DNA from: Streptomyces sp. TSRI0107
GTDB lineage: Bacteria; Actinomycetota; Actinomycetes; Streptomycetales; Streptomycetaceae
DNA length: 64,000 nt
Assembly (NCBI RefSeq): GCF_001905845.1
Contig: NZ_LIVZ01000012.1
Span: 124,001 to 188,000 of the forward strand
Reading direction: 5' to 3'
This document shows, piece by piece, positions 16,513-31,135 of this stretch. The number at the start of each line of letters is the position of its first letter. The stretch's first letter is position 1. The position numbers and the translations under genes were made by a program. A model generated the notes under the pieces. The model saw only the letters and a list, made by a program, of their open reading frames with translations, was not told where the DNA came from and searched no databases.

Positions 16513-17599
16513 CGCCCTGCGTGCGGCGCACACAGGCGGCGACGACCTCGCGCAGACTGTCCGTGCGGGCCAGCAGTTCGCGCTGCACCCGGGCGCCGTT
16601 GCCGTCCCGCAGCAGCCGGGCGCAGCCCGCACGCGCCCGGTCCAGGTCACCGCTGTCCCGGAGCGCGTCCCCGACGTGCTCCAGCAGCGCCTCGACGACC
16701 GTCTCCGCGGGCGCGGGACGCATGGTCGAGGGGAGCAGCAGCTCGCCGGTGAGCCCGGAGCGGGCGGCCCGCCAGCCGGCCAGGCGCAGCACGCTCACCT
16801 CGGGGTCGGCCGGGGCCTGTCCGGCCCGCCAGTCGCGGGCGGCCGTCTCCACCAGCCCGCGGGCGAGGGTCGCGATCAGTGTGGCGGTCTCCGCGTCCAG
16901 GCAGACGTCCGCGACCCGTAGCTCCACCGTCGGATAGTTCCGCGACAGCCGGGCGTCGAAGTAGATCATCGCCTCGTCGAGGAGGGTGCCGGTCGCCATC
17001 ATGTCCGCGATCCGCCGCCGGTACCGCTCGACCGAGCCGAACACCTCCGTCGGGCCGGCCGACGGCCAGCGCTGCCACACCCGGCTGCGGTAACTGCTGT
17101 AACCGGTGTCCTTGCCCTGCCAGAAGGGGGAGTTCGCGCTGAGCGCCGCCAGCACCGCGAGCCACGGCCGCAGCCGGTCCACGACCGCCACGCCCTCCTC
17201 GTCGGACTCCACCGCCACATGCACATGACAGCCGAGGACGAGTTGTTCCCGGGTGGCTATCCCGTACTCCCGCTCCATCCACTGATAGCGGCGGTTGGCG
17301 CCCACGGACGGGTTCACCGGCAGCGGGGACGTGGCGAGCGCCGCGACCGCGCAGCCGATGTCCTCCGCGTGCCGGGCGGCCTCCCGGCGGCAGCGGGCGA
17401 TCTCGGCGCCCAGCGCCGCCATCTCCGACTGCGGATGCGTGGCGAACTCCAGCATCTGCTCGTGGAGTTCCTTCTCGAAGACGTCCTGTCCGGCGTCCTC
17501 GTGCTCCGCCCGGGCGAGCACGGCCGCGGAACGCGCCCGCGGCTCTCCGGTCTCCGGATCCACCAGGAGGAGTTCCTCCTCCACACCCACGGTGCGCAA
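16502..17599 (-). CDS. Carboxylate-amine ligase, YbdK/GCS2 family
   Basis: A 365-residue member of the glutamate-cysteine ligase family 2 (YbdK/EgtA-like), which joins a carboxylate to an amine using ATP. Landmarks are RTVGVEEELLLVDPETGEP at the start, KELHEQMLEFATHPQ, LGCHVHVAVESDEEGV, YSSYRSRVWQRWPSAGPTEVFGS and ARLSRNYPTVELRVADVC. A TTG start at 17599 is chosen because the family begins at exactly this point and AAAGGCGGG lies upstream; a longer frame enters low-quality Pro/Arg sequence. Weak gamma-glutamylcysteine ligase activity is typical of the family, but streptomycetes use mycothiol, so the true product is uncertain. It lies 79 bases downstream of glgB on the same strand. Confidence 0.88.
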   Translation of the reverse strand: MRTVGVEEELLLVDPETGEPRARSAAVLARAEHEDAGQDVFEKELHEQMLEFATHPQSEMAALGAEIARCRREAARHAEDIGCAVAALATSPLPVNPSVGANRRYQWMEREYGIATREQLVLGCHVHVAVESDEEGVAVVDRLRPWLAVLAALSANSPFWQGKDTGYSSYRSRVWQRWPSAGPTEVFGSVERYRRRIADMMATGTLLDEAMIYFDARLSRNYPTVELRVADVCLDAETATLIATLARGLVETAARDWRAGQAPADPEVSVLRLAGWRAARSGLTGELLLPSTMRPAPAETVVEALLEHVGDALRDSGDLDRARAGCARLLRDGNGARVQRELLARTDSLREVVAACVRRTQGATG

Positions 17600-17678
17600 C
17601 CTGTGCCCGCCTTTCGAGGCCCCTGAGGGACGAGGGGCCCGCCCCCTCGTACGCCCCGACTGCCCCGTCGGCGCGGGT

Positions 17679-19901
17679 TCACACCGCCGCGGGCGTGAGC
17701 CACACCGTGGCCAGCGGCGGCAGGGTGAGCGGCAGATGGCCGTCCTCGGGCTTGACCGGGCCCGGGTTGGTGACGTCACCGCCGCCGTAGCGGGCCGCGT
17801 CCGTGTTCAGCACCTCCTCCCAGGCGACGGCGCCTTCGGGCACCCACAGGCGGTAGTCGTGGCGGACGACGGGGGAGAAGTTGCTCACCGCGAGCAGCGG
17901 GCTGCCGTCGGCGGCGAAGCGCAGGAACGCGAACACGTTGTCGTCGGCCGAGTCGCAGGCCACCCACCGGAAGCCGGACGGATCGGTGTCGCGCTCCCAC
18001 AGGGCGGGACTGCGCCGGTAGCGCGCGTTGAGGTCCCGCACCAGGTCCTGCACGCCCCGGTGGTCACCGGAGGCACAGTAGCCGGGGTCCAGCAGCCACC
18101 ACTCGGGGCCGTCCGGCTCCGACCATTCGCCGCCCTGCGCGAACTCCTGCCCCATGAACAGCAGTTGCTTGCCCGGGTGGGCCCACATGAAGCCGAGGTA
18201 GGCGCGGTGGTTGGCGCGCCGCTGCCACCAGTCGCCGGGCATCTTGGAGACCAGGGCCTGCTTGCCGTGGACGACCTCGTCGTGGGAGATCGGCAGGACG
18301 TAGTTCTCGCTGTACGCGTAGACCATCGAGAAGGTCATCTCGTGGTGGTGGTACTTGCGGTGCACGGGCTCCTTGCTCATGTACTGGAGCGAGTCGTGCA
18401 TCCAGCCCATGTTCCACTTGAGCCCGAACCCCAGCCCGCCGCTGTCGGTCGGCCGGGTCACCCCGCCCCAGGCGGTGGACTCCTCGGCGATGGTCACCAC
18501 GCCCGGCACCCTGCGGTACACGGTCGCGTTCATCTCCTGCAGGAACCCCATGGCGGCCAGGTCCTCCCGCCCGCCGTAGGCGTTCGCGCTCCACTGGCCG
18601 TCCTCACGGGAGTAGTCCAGGTAGAGCATCGAGGCGACCGCGTCCACCCGCAGCCCGTCGATGTGGAACTCCTCGCACCAGTACACGGCGTTCGCGACGA
18701 GGAAGTTGCGCACCTCGGTCCGCGCGTAGTCGAACTCGTACGTCCCCCAGTCGGGGTGCTCCGCCCGCTGCGCGTTCCCGGGTTCGTACAGCGGGTCCCC
18801 GTCGAACCGGGCCAGCGCCCAGTCGTCCTTCGGGAAGTGCGCCGGCACCCAGTCCATGATCACGCCGATGCCCGCCCGGTGGCAGGAGTCGACGAAGTAC
18901 CGGAAGTCGTCCGGGCTGCCGAGCCGGGAGGTCGGCGCGTAGTAGGACGTGACCTGGTAGCCCCAGGACCCGCTGAACGGATGCCCGGCGACCGGCATCA
19001 GCTCCACATGGGTGAACCCCATGTCCTTGACGTAGGCGGGCAGCTCCTCGGCGAGCTGCCGGTACGACAGCCCCGGCCGCCAGGACGGCAGGTGCACCTC
19101 GTACACCGAGAACGGCGCCTCGTGCACCGGCCGGTCCCCGCGACGCGCCAGCCACTCCTGGTCGCCCCACTCGTAGCGCGACGACGTCACCACCGACGCC
19201 GTGTCGGGCGGCACCTCCGCCTCCCGGGCCATCGGGTCGGCCTTCAGGAACCGGCCGCCGTACTGCGAGGTGATCTCGAACTTGTACCGGGTGCCCTCGC
19301 CGACCCCCGGCAGGAACAGCTCCCACACCCCGGACGCGCCCAGCGACCGCATCGGGAACGCGGTCCCGTCCCAGTGGCAGAAGTCCGCCGCGACCCGCAC
19401 CCCGCGCGCGTTCGGCGCCCACACCGTGAACCGGGTGCCCGTCACGCCCTGGTGGGTCATCGGCTCGGCACCGAGCGCCTTCCACAGCTGCTCGTGCCGG
19501 CCCTCGCGGATCAGGTGCAGATCCAGCTCGCCCAGCGCCGGCAGGAACCGGTACGGGTCGTGCGTCTCCTGCTCGCCGTCCCCGTACGACACCAGCAGCG
19601 TGTACGCCGGGATCTCCTCGTGCGGCAGGACGACCGAGAACAGGCCGTCGCCCTCCGAGACGAGGGGATGGCGTTCCCCGCCGACCAGCGCGGTCACCGA
19701 CTGCGCGAACGGACGCAGCGCCCGCACGGCGCACCCGCCCGGCACGGGATGCGCGCCGAGCAGGGCGTGCGGGTCGTGATGGGACCCGGACAGCAGCCGG
19801 CCGCGGTCGGCCGGGTCGAGCGGCGGGGCCGCCCCGCCCGGCCGGTGCGAGGGCGGGAGCGGGCCGGAGGCCTCGGGGAGTGAGGTGTCGCGCAGCGCCA
19901 C
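17679..19901 (-). CDS. glgB: 1,4-alpha-glucan branching enzyme GlgB
   Basis: A 740-residue GH13 branching enzyme that adds alpha-1,6 branches to the linear maltosyl chains made by GlgE. An N-terminal carbohydrate-binding region (PHALLGAHP, then GVTGTRFTVWAPNARGVRV as the CBM48 domain) precedes the barrel. Catalytic residues are the nucleophile Asp in HIDGLRVDAVASMLYLDY, the acid/base Glu in VTIAEESTAWGGV and the third Asp in LPISHDEVVHGKQ. Length matches the actinobacterial family. The start is a GTG with GAGGAGACTGACACC upstream. Only 4 bases separate it from the maltokinase gene, so it is the last gene of the glgE-treS-mak-glgB operon. Confidence 0.97.
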   Translation of the reverse strand: MALRDTSLPEASGPLPPSHRPGGAAPPLDPADRGRLLSGSHHDPHALLGAHPVPGGCAVRALRPFAQSVTALVGGERHPLVSEGDGLFSVVLPHEEIPAYTLLVSYGDGEQETHDPYRFLPALGELDLHLIREGRHEQLWKALGAEPMTHQGVTGTRFTVWAPNARGVRVAADFCHWDGTAFPMRSLGASGVWELFLPGVGEGTRYKFEITSQYGGRFLKADPMAREAEVPPDTASVVTSSRYEWGDQEWLARRGDRPVHEAPFSVYEVHLPSWRPGLSYRQLAEELPAYVKDMGFTHVELMPVAGHPFSGSWGYQVTSYYAPTSRLGSPDDFRYFVDSCHRAGIGVIMDWVPAHFPKDDWALARFDGDPLYEPGNAQRAEHPDWGTYEFDYARTEVRNFLVANAVYWCEEFHIDGLRVDAVASMLYLDYSREDGQWSANAYGGREDLAAMGFLQEMNATVYRRVPGVVTIAEESTAWGGVTRPTDSGGLGFGLKWNMGWMHDSLQYMSKEPVHRKYHHHEMTFSMVYAYSENYVLPISHDEVVHGKQALVSKMPGDWWQRRANHRAYLGFMWAHPGKQLLFMGQEFAQGGEWSEPDGPEWWLLDPGYCASGDHRGVQDLVRDLNARYRRSPALWERDTDPSGFRWVACDSADDNVFAFLRFAADGSPLLAVSNFSPVVRHDYRLWVPEGAVAWEEVLNTDAARYGGGDVTNPGPVKPEDGHLPLTLPPLATVWLTPAAV

Positions 19902-19905
19902 GGTG

Positions 19906-21297
19906 TCAGTCTCCTCTCACGGCGAGTCGTTCGATCGCCGCCATCGGCACGGGGAGCCAGTCCGGACGGTGTCTGGCCTCGTAGAGCACTTCGTACACGG
20001 CGCGGTCCGTCTCATAGGCGCGCAACAGGCCGTGCTTCTTGCGCGGATCCCACCCGGCCCGGGCGGCGTAGCCCGCGCAGTACGCCTCCCGGCAGCGGCG
20101 CGCCCACTCGGGGCGCCAGGGCCGGCGCTGCCGGGCCGCGTAGTCGAAGGAGCGCAGCATGCCGGCGATGTCCCGGACCGGGGACTGGGCGCTGCGCCGC
20201 TCGGCGAGCGGCCGGGACGGCTCGCCCTCGAAGTCGATGACGAACCACTCCCGCCCCGCCCGCAGCACCTGACCCAGGTGCAGATCGCCGTGGATCCGCT
20301 GGGCCGGCGGCCCCGGATCACAGGTCGTGAGCGCGCTGAACGCGCCCCGCAGCCCCGGCACGAACGGCCGCAGCGCCGGCACGCTGTGCGCGGCGGCGTC
20401 CAGCCGCTCGGCCATCGCCGCCGCCGTCCGCCCGTTCTCGCCGGGGGCGCCGGTCGGGAACGCCGCGGCCAGCGCCAGATGGACGTCCGCCGTGGCCCGG
20501 CCCAGCTCCCGGGCGTGCCCGGTGAAGTCCGCGCCGGTCGCCAGCGCGTGCAGGCCCAGCGTCCAGCCGTCGGAGGCGTCCCGCAGGAACGGCTGGAGCA
20601 CGCCCAGCGTCGCGGGCTGCGGCTGGGCGGTGTGGAACCACGCCACCGGCGCGGGCACCCGCTCGCACCCCTGCCCGGCCAGCGCCACCGGCACCTCCAG
20701 ATCCGGGTTGACGCCCGGCTGGATGCGCCGGAACACCTTCAGGATGAACTCGTCGCCGTACACCAGCGAGGAGTTGGACTGCTCGGCGTCCAGCACCCGC
20801 GGCACCAGCCCCGCGGGCACCGGCTGGGCCGGGTCGGCCTCGAAGCGCAGCGGGCCCGCCGAGCCCGGGTGCCGCAGCCGCTCCAGCAGCAACTGCGCCG
20901 AACGGGGGTCCAGGAGGGCGTCGTAGACCGTCAGACCGGCCAGCGGACCGTCCTGCGCGCGCCCGATCAGGGCCCGGCCCAGGCGCGGCGACGGATGTTC
21001 CTGGACGCCCAGGAACAGCTGGTAGATGTCCCCGGGCGGGGGCGTGCCGCCGGGGGCGGGGACGCCCGCGTGGCCGCCGTGGCCGCCCGCGTGACCGGCG
21101 TGCACCAGCAGGTGCAGACAGCCCGGGAACAGCTCGGTCAGGGACAGCAGGCTCAGGTCCGTGACGGGACGGTCCTTGCCGGCGAACCACCGCTGCCTCG
21201 GCAGCCACGCCCGCAACAGCCCGTCGAGCGAGGCCATGGGCCGGGTGAGCCCGGCCCGTCCGCTGTCGCTCGGTCGGAGGGATGCGGTCTTCGTCAT
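19906..21297 (-). CDS. mak: Maltokinase (Mak/Pep2)
   Basis: A 463-residue ATP-dependent maltokinase that makes maltose 1-phosphate, the donor for GlgE. The N-terminal cap subdomain typical of these kinases is present (LLRAWLPRQRWFAGKDRPVTDL). The kinase core has the catalytic IHGDLHLGQVLRAG (HGDxHxxQ motif) and the metal-binding VIDFEGEPSRPLAERR. An inserted His/Gly-rich loop (HAGHAGGHGGHAG, near residue 70) is an oddity of this copy. The ATG at 21297 follows AGGAGGCGTCACC. In many actinobacteria this enzyme forms a complex with TreS, whose gene lies 43 bases upstream. Confidence 0.95.
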   Translation of the reverse strand: MTKTASLRPSDSGRAGLTRPMASLDGLLRAWLPRQRWFAGKDRPVTDLSLLSLTELFPGCLHLLVHAGHAGGHGGHAGVPAPGGTPPPGDIYQLFLGVQEHPSPRLGRALIGRAQDGPLAGLTVYDALLDPRSAQLLLERLRHPGSAGPLRFEADPAQPVPAGLVPRVLDAEQSNSSLVYGDEFILKVFRRIQPGVNPDLEVPVALAGQGCERVPAPVAWFHTAQPQPATLGVLQPFLRDASDGWTLGLHALATGADFTGHARELGRATADVHLALAAAFPTGAPGENGRTAAAMAERLDAAAHSVPALRPFVPGLRGAFSALTTCDPGPPAQRIHGDLHLGQVLRAGREWFVIDFEGEPSRPLAERRSAQSPVRDIAGMLRSFDYAARQRRPWRPEWARRCREAYCAGYAARAGWDPRKKHGLLRAYETDRAVYEVLYEARHRPDWLPVPMAAIERLAVRGD

Positions 21298-21340
21298 GGT
21301 GACGCCTCCTTTCGTCGGCGCATGCTCACGGTCGTCGGCC

Positions 21341-25041
<3,701 letters not shown>

Positions 25042-25115
25042 GGGTCTCACCTCCGCCGTACTCGGAGCCGGGCCGTCGTGGCCCGGCTCGGGATTGCTGC
25101 GCCGAAAGGGTGGAA

Positions 25116-25412
25116 CTACCTGGCCACCCGGGACCGGACACCCGCCGGAGGATTCCGCCGGGCGGCTCCGGTCCTCAGGGGCCGGTCGTCCTGTTCCTGC
25201 AAATAGGTGGTCGGGGTGGTGCGCAGAAACCGCTCGGCCGCATCGGCGGCCTCCCGCGCACACCGCTTCCCCATGAGCACGCACAGGGTGTATCCCGAGT
25301 TCTCGAAAGTCGCCCGTACGGCGCGGTCGGCCGGGGACGCGAGCATCATCCGCTCCCACGCCCGGTACCGCCGCAGCTGCCGGGCCACTTCGGCTCTGGC
25401 GGGTAGCAGCAT
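25116..25412 (-). CDS. DUF5133 family protein
   Basis: A 98-residue protein of the streptomycete DUF5133 family, function unknown. It shows the family layout: MLLPARAEVARQLRRYRAWE helix, then a central FENSGYTLCVLMGKRCAREA segment and a final helix with AERFLRT. The ATG at 25412 is preceded by GGAAGGTGA. It lies 74 bases upstream of glgE on the same strand and may be the first gene of that transcript. No catalytic or membrane feature is visible. Confidence 0.8.
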   Translation of the reverse strand: MLLPARAEVARQLRRYRAWERMMLASPADRAVRATFENSGYTLCVLMGKRCAREAADAAERFLRTTPTTYLQEQDDRPLRTGAARRNPPAGVRSRVAR

Positions 25413-25721
25413 GGCGCCGTTCACCTTCCGGGGCACTCGATGGACACGTTCCCGACGGTCGGGCCGGTGGCCGTGCACGACTGCGGGCACGGAGTTCCGT
25501 TACGGCGATCGAGGCCTTCACTCATGGTGCACGCACGGCGACCCAGCGTCTTGTTAGAGCTTCAACCACATCACTTGTGTCGCTCGTGTTGCACGAATGG
25601 GCTAGCAGCCGCACTGTTGATGTGACTCAGAAGCGATCAGTGCTCACGCTTCGTGTCGGGGGATTCGGCCCGCTAGGGCGAGGAAAGGAGCCAGAGCCTC
25701 GCCGGTGAGGAGCCAACGACG
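25413..25721. other. Divergent intergenic region of the alpha-glucan cluster
   Basis: A 309-base stretch without a gene between the minus-strand DUF5133-glgE operon and the plus-strand ATPase-like/glgX operon. Its middle (about 25550-25640) is the least GC-rich part of the cluster and should hold the divergent promoters. I see no perfect dyad longer than 6 bases. The plus-strand gene has GAGGAG just before its ATG. Confidence 0.6.
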
Positions 25722-26230
25722 ATGAAGACCGCAGTGCCCTGCTACTACCACCTCGACGTGGAAGTCAGTCCGGAACGCGTGGGACAGGTCAGCCGCATCC
25801 TGGCCGCTCACCTCAGGTACTGGGACCTCGAGACGCTGGTCGAGCCCGTCTGCAGCGGCGCCGAGCTGCTGCTGAACGCCATCGACGAGCACGCCACGGA
25901 CAAGAACACGTCGATCGAGATGTGGTGGAACGGCCAGCACCTGATCACCGCCGTCGGGGACCACGACCGGGACCTGCGCCCGGATCAGGACCTGCGCGCG
26001 TGCCTCCAGCACATCGCCGCGACGAGCGACGGCTGGGGCTGCTGCGCCACCGACACCGGCAGCAAGGTGATCTGGTTCTCCCAGCGCGCCCGCGCCGGCC
26101 GCCGCGCCCCGCTGGTCCCGACCGCCCCGGCGCCCAGCCTGCGCGAGGGACTGCAGGTGCCGCGCGAGGAACCGGTCGTCACCGTGGCCGCCCCGGCGGC
26201 CACCGCCGACGGTGCTCTGGAGGACGCGCG

Positions 26231-26234
<4 letters not shown>
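25722..26234 (+). CDS. Degenerate GHKL-ATPase-like regulatory protein
   Basis: A 170-residue protein whose first 125 residues resemble the small RsbW-like ATPase domain of streptomycetes: VEPVCSGAELLLNAIDEHAT matches the N-box region, and the ending GWGCCATDTGSKVIWFSQ matches the last strands. The glycine-rich ATP lid is absent, so ATP binding is doubtful. The C-terminal 45 residues are Pro/Ala-rich and disordered. Its stop overlaps the glgX start (GTGA), so it is translationally coupled to the debranching enzyme. Genes of this type accompany glgX in streptomycete alpha-glucan loci; a regulatory role is inferred. Confidence 0.8.
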
Positions 26235-28375
<2,141 letters not shown>

Positions 28376-28388
28376 CGGGCCGAGAGGG

Positions 28389-28430
28389 GCCGGGGGTTCC
28401 TCCTCGGAGGCCGGGGGTTCCTCCTCGGAG
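28389..28430 (+). repeat. Tandem 21-bp duplication at glgX 3' end
   Basis: Two head-to-tail copies of a 21-base unit (GCCGGGGGTTCCTCCTCGGAG). The second copy supplies the left arm of the terminator that follows, so the duplication created a second, unpaired left arm. Confidence 0.8.
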
Positions 28431-28438
28431 GAACCCCC
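28413..28438. terminator. Terminator hairpin after glgX
   Basis: A perfect 12-base inverted repeat (GGGGGTTCCTCC / GGAGGAACCCCC) around two bases, lying between the convergent glgX and VOC-protein genes. Confidence 0.8.
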
Positions 28439-28448
28439 AGGGGGCGTC

Positions 28449-29249
28449 CTACCGCTCCAGCCGGGACGTCACCGTGAACTGCGCCCCGTCCGGATCGCGC
28501 AGGATCGCCTCCTCGGGGGCCTCGCGCAGCACGCTGCCGCCGTTCAGCTCGGCGGCGCGGGCGCAGGCGGCGACGTCGGTCACCGAGAAGTGGACCTGCC
28601 AGTGCGGCCGGATGGTGGGGTCCGGCGCCGACTCGACGGCGCCGGACTCGATCCGGGCGACGATGTCGCCGTGGCTGCGCAGCACGACCTCCTCGCCCTC
28701 GTAGCGCACCTCGCAGCAGCCGGGGGTCGCCGACGCCCAGTCGAGGACCTCGCCGTAGAAGATCGCCGCGTCGAAGGCGTCCCGGGTGTGGAGCCTGATG
28801 AACGCGGGTGCCGCTCGCCGCCAGGTCTCCCAGTCGGTGAACAGCTTGCCCTCCCAGATCCCGAACGTGGCCCCGTCCCGGTCGGCCAGCAGCGCCCCGC
28901 GGCCGGGCGGGAAGGAGATCGGGCCGACCGCGACGGTGCCGCCGCGCTCCTGCACCCGGCCGGCCACCGCGTCGGCGCTGCGCACGGCGAAGTACGGCGT
29001 CCAGGCGACCGCCGCGTGGCCCATGACGGCCATCCCGGCGATCCCCGCGACCGGCGTCCCGTTCACCACCGCGATCCGGAACCGGTCGCCCAGCTTGCCC
29101 GACCGCCACTGCCAGCCCAGCACGGCGGTGTAGAACGCCTCCGTGGCGGACAGGTCACGGCTGGTCAGGCTCACCCAGCAGGGGGCGCCGAAGACGGAAT
29201 CGGTGGAGACGACCTCCGTCGGGCGGGCGGGTGTCGGGTGCTGTGTCAT
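28449..29249 (-). CDS. VOC-family protein with two glyoxalase-like domains
   Basis: A 266-residue protein made of two tandem vicinal-oxygen-chelate half-barrels. The first starts at FGAPCWVSLTSRDLSATEAFYTAVLGW and ends near DRDGATFGIW; the second starts near FIRLHTRDAFDAAIFYGEVLDW and ends LRDPDGAQFTVT. Proteins of this class act as hydroxylases, glyoxalase-like lyases or antibiotic-binding proteins; the function here is open. The ATG at 29249 (MTQHPTPARPTEV) is chosen over an upstream frame with no family match. Confidence 0.88.
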   Translation of the reverse strand: MTQHPTPARPTEVVSTDSVFGAPCWVSLTSRDLSATEAFYTAVLGWQWRSGKLGDRFRIAVVNGTPVAGIAGMAVMGHAAVAWTPYFAVRSADAVAGRVQERGGTVAVGPISFPPGRGALLADRDGATFGIWEGKLFTDWETWRRAAPAFIRLHTRDAFDAAIFYGEVLDWASATPGCCEVRYEGEEVVLRSHGDIVARIESGAVESAPDPTIRPHWQVHFSVTDVAACARAAELNGGSVLREAPEEAILRDPDGAQFTVTSRLER

Positions 29250-29413
29250 GGCAGTCGTTCCCTGGGTTCGTGGGGCCGGCGGCCACCGGCCCGAGACCAG
29301 TGTCCAACCGGAACCGCTTCCGGCGCCTGCCGAGTACCCCCGAGGCACCACGCAGTCCCGTCGTGTCAGGCCGTCGCGGTGGCGCCGGGCGGCCGCGGTG
29401 GCACGATGGACGG

Positions 29414-29752
29414 GTGGCACACACACCGAGCGAGCCGGCCGACGACACGGACCGGATCGCCGCACTGCAGGAGGAAGTGGCCCAGCTCAAGGAGGCCGTC
29501 AGTTCCCATGCCGTGATCGACCAGGCGATCGGGATGATGGTCGCGCTGGGCCGGGTCACCCCGGACCAGGGCTGGATGGTGCTGAAGGAGGTCTCCCAGC
29601 ACACCAACATCAAGCTGCGCACGGTCGCCGAGCTGATCCTGATCTGGGGCCGGCAGGGTGAGATGCCCCCGGAGATCCGCGCCGAGCTGGAGGACGCCCT
29701 CGACCGTCACGGTCCGACCCAGATCCCGGGAGCACCCCCCGAGGGCGCCTAG
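29414..29752 (+). CDS. ANTAR domain protein
   Basis: A 112-residue protein with a short N-terminal coiled coil (DRIAALQEEVAQLKEAVSSH) and an ANTAR domain (AVIDQAIGMMVALGRVTPDQGWMVLKEVSQHTNIKLRTVAELIL). ANTAR domains bind paired hexaloop RNA hairpins and cause transcription antitermination. No sensor domain (GAF or PAS) is attached, so it may be regulated by a partner. It starts with a GTG; the stop TAG is contributed by the left end of the MITE-like element, so the present C-terminus (after GAPPEGA) may be shortened or changed by the insertion. Confidence 0.85.
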   Translation: MAHTPSEPADDTDRIAALQEEVAQLKEAVSSHAVIDQAIGMMVALGRVTPDQGWMVLKEVSQHTNIKLRTVAELILIWGRQGEMPPEIRAELEDALDRHGPTQIPGAPPEGA

Positions 29753-29937
29753 GCCCTGTCGTTTGGATCATCCCGGCGTCGCAGGGTCTGGCACGCACAT
29801 CTGCCGCGTTGTCGTCAGTCGCCGACGCGCCGCGTCGACTCCCTCCTCCGCCTTGCAGCTGCACGCACCAGACCCCGCTCGACTCGGCCAGGACGCACCG
29901 TCCCTCACAGCCGGGCTGATCCAAACGACAGAGCCTA
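29750..29937. mobile_element. MITE-like element with terminal inverted repeats and TA duplication
   Basis: A 184-base non-coding segment (29752-29935) bounded by 19-base terminal inverted repeats (GGCCCTGTCGTTTGGATCA and its partner GGCTCTGTCGTTTGGATCA) with one mismatch, and flanked by TA on both sides. An inner inverted repeat (GGTCTGG / CCAGACC) lies inside it. There is no transposase gene. Size, TIRs and apparent TA duplication fit a miniature inverted-repeat element mobilised by a full-length IS elsewhere. Each outer end provides the TAG stop codon of a flanking gene (ANTAR and sigma factor), which face each other. It may also act as a bidirectional terminator. Confidence 0.75.
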
Positions 29938-30729
29938 ACGCGCTTCCGCCAGCAGCTCCTCGCGCAGACGTTCGAAGCAGGCGCTGAGCAGGCGGGAGAC
30001 GTGCATCTGGGAGATGCCCAGCTGCTCGGCTATCGTGCTCTGGGTCATGCCGCGGAAGAAGCGCAGGTAGAGGATGGTCCGCTCGCGTTCCGGCAGGGCC
30101 TCCAGGAACGGTCGTACGGCCACTCGGTCCACCACGACGTCGTAACGCGGGTCGGGCCCGCCGATCGCGTCACCGAGGGCGTAACCGTCGGTGCCCGGCA
30201 TCTCGGCCTCCAGCGAGAGCGCGGAGAAGCACTCCAGCGCCTCCATTCCGGTGGCCACCTCCGCCTCGCTGAGCTGGGCGTGCTCGGCTATCTCCGCGAT
30301 GGTCGGGGGCCTGCCCGGCGTGGTCTGCGAGAGTTCCTTGGAGGCGCGCCGCACCCGGTTGCGCAGGTCCTGGACGCGCCGGGGCACGTGCAGGGTCCAC
30401 ATGTGGTCCCGGAAGTGCCGCTTGATCTCGCCGGTGACGGTCGGCACGGCGTACGCCTCGAAGGCGCGGCCGCGCGACGGGTCGTAGTGGTCGACGGCCT
30501 TCACCAGTCCGAGTGCCGCCACCTGGTAGAGGTCTTCCAGGGCCTCGCCGCGCCCGCGGAAGCGGACGGCGATCCGCTCGGCCATGGGCAGCCACAGCCG
30601 TACCAGCTCGTCTCTGAGGGCCTTGCGCTCCGGGCTGCCCTCCGGGAGCCGGTGGAGCCGTTCGAACGCCTCCGCGGTGTCGGGGGCGTCGTCGTGGGGG
30701 TGCTGCTTCGTTCTGCCGGCCGTACGCAT
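29935..30729 (-). CDS. RNA polymerase sigma factor, SigB/SigF/SigG family (second copy)
   Basis: A 264-residue group-3 sigma factor, a paralogue of the one at 11.2-12.1 kb; the core regions are alike (EDLYQVAALGLVKAVDHYDP, AVPTVTGEIKRHFRDHMW, QSTIAEQLGISQMHVSRLLSACFERL). It lacks the basic C-terminal tail of the first copy. Its stop codon lies in the end of the MITE-like element. The ATG at 30729 has GAGGGAGG ten bases upstream; an in-frame ATG at 30789 is further from any good site. A GTTTC-15-GGGAAT sequence upstream could be a SigB-type promoter giving autoregulation. No anti-sigma gene is adjacent. Confidence 0.92.
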   Translation of the reverse strand: MRTAGRTKQHPHDDAPDTAEAFERLHRLPEGSPERKALRDELVRLWLPMAERIAVRFRGRGEALEDLYQVAALGLVKAVDHYDPSRGRAFEAYAVPTVTGEIKRHFRDHMWTLHVPRRVQDLRNRVRRASKELSQTTPGRPPTIAEIAEHAQLSEAEVATGMEALECFSALSLEAEMPGTDGYALGDAIGGPDPRYDVVVDRVAVRPFLEALPERERTILYLRFFRGMTQSTIAEQLGISQMHVSRLLSACFERLREELLAEAR

Positions 30730-31135
30730 CGTGTGCGCGCCTCCCTCAGGGGATGCCGGTTGGGGACGGACACCGTGGGAGAGGCGCATGCGGGCACAGG
30801 CATTCAGGACGCCGGGGACCGCTGTGCGGGACTCCCACGGACGTGCCTCCTGTCCGAAGCACTCCTATGCCGATTCCCTGGGCAAAACCGGACGAAACGC
30901 CATCCGTGAAATTTCCCGGTGACTCGGTCCCGGACCACACGGCTCCCGCTAGTCCCGCAGAGTGATGTACGGCACGCCCGACTGCCGCCCGGACCGCCCC
31001 GCGGCGGATTCCTCCTGCCCACGGCTTGATCACCGATCAAAGCTTCAACATCACCGGCAACAGCCCATTCTGCTCATTTGACAGTGCGCTCAGGCCACGG
31101 ATAGGAAGCAGCTCTTAGAGGTCGAGAGGTGCGGT
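30730..31135. other. Intergenic region between sigma factor and hypothetical gene
   Basis: A 406-base gap between divergent genes with no credible coding frame. It holds the candidate SigB-type promoter (30883-30908) for the sigma gene and a small dyad TTGATC-acc-GATCAA (31026-31040) upstream of the plus-strand hypothetical gene, which may be that gene's operator. Confidence 0.6.
30883..30908 (-). promoter_or_regulatory. Candidate SigB/SigF-type promoter
   Basis: On the minus strand the sequence GTTTC, a 15-base spacer and GGGAAT resembles the GNNTN14-16GGGTA-like consensus of streptomycete stress sigma factors. It lies about 150 bases upstream of the second SigB/F-type gene, in the right direction to transcribe it. 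This is a sequence match only. Confidence 0.35.

Noticed and set aside
17295..19883. Plus-strand open frame of about 860 codons opposite glgB
   Set aside because: Antisense shadow of glgB caused by third-position GC bias; Val/Gly/Arg-rich with no domain, while glgB has intact catalytic motifs.
25922..26230. Longer N-terminal extension of GlgX starting in the upstream gene
   Set aside because: The extension is Arg/Pro-rich in the shadow frame of the ATPase-like gene; the GTG at 26231 with GGAGG and a stop-start overlap is far better.
29610..29924. Small open frame inside the MITE-like element
   Set aside because: It crosses the element and the 3' end of the ANTAR gene, lacks a ribosome site, and resembles no transposase.
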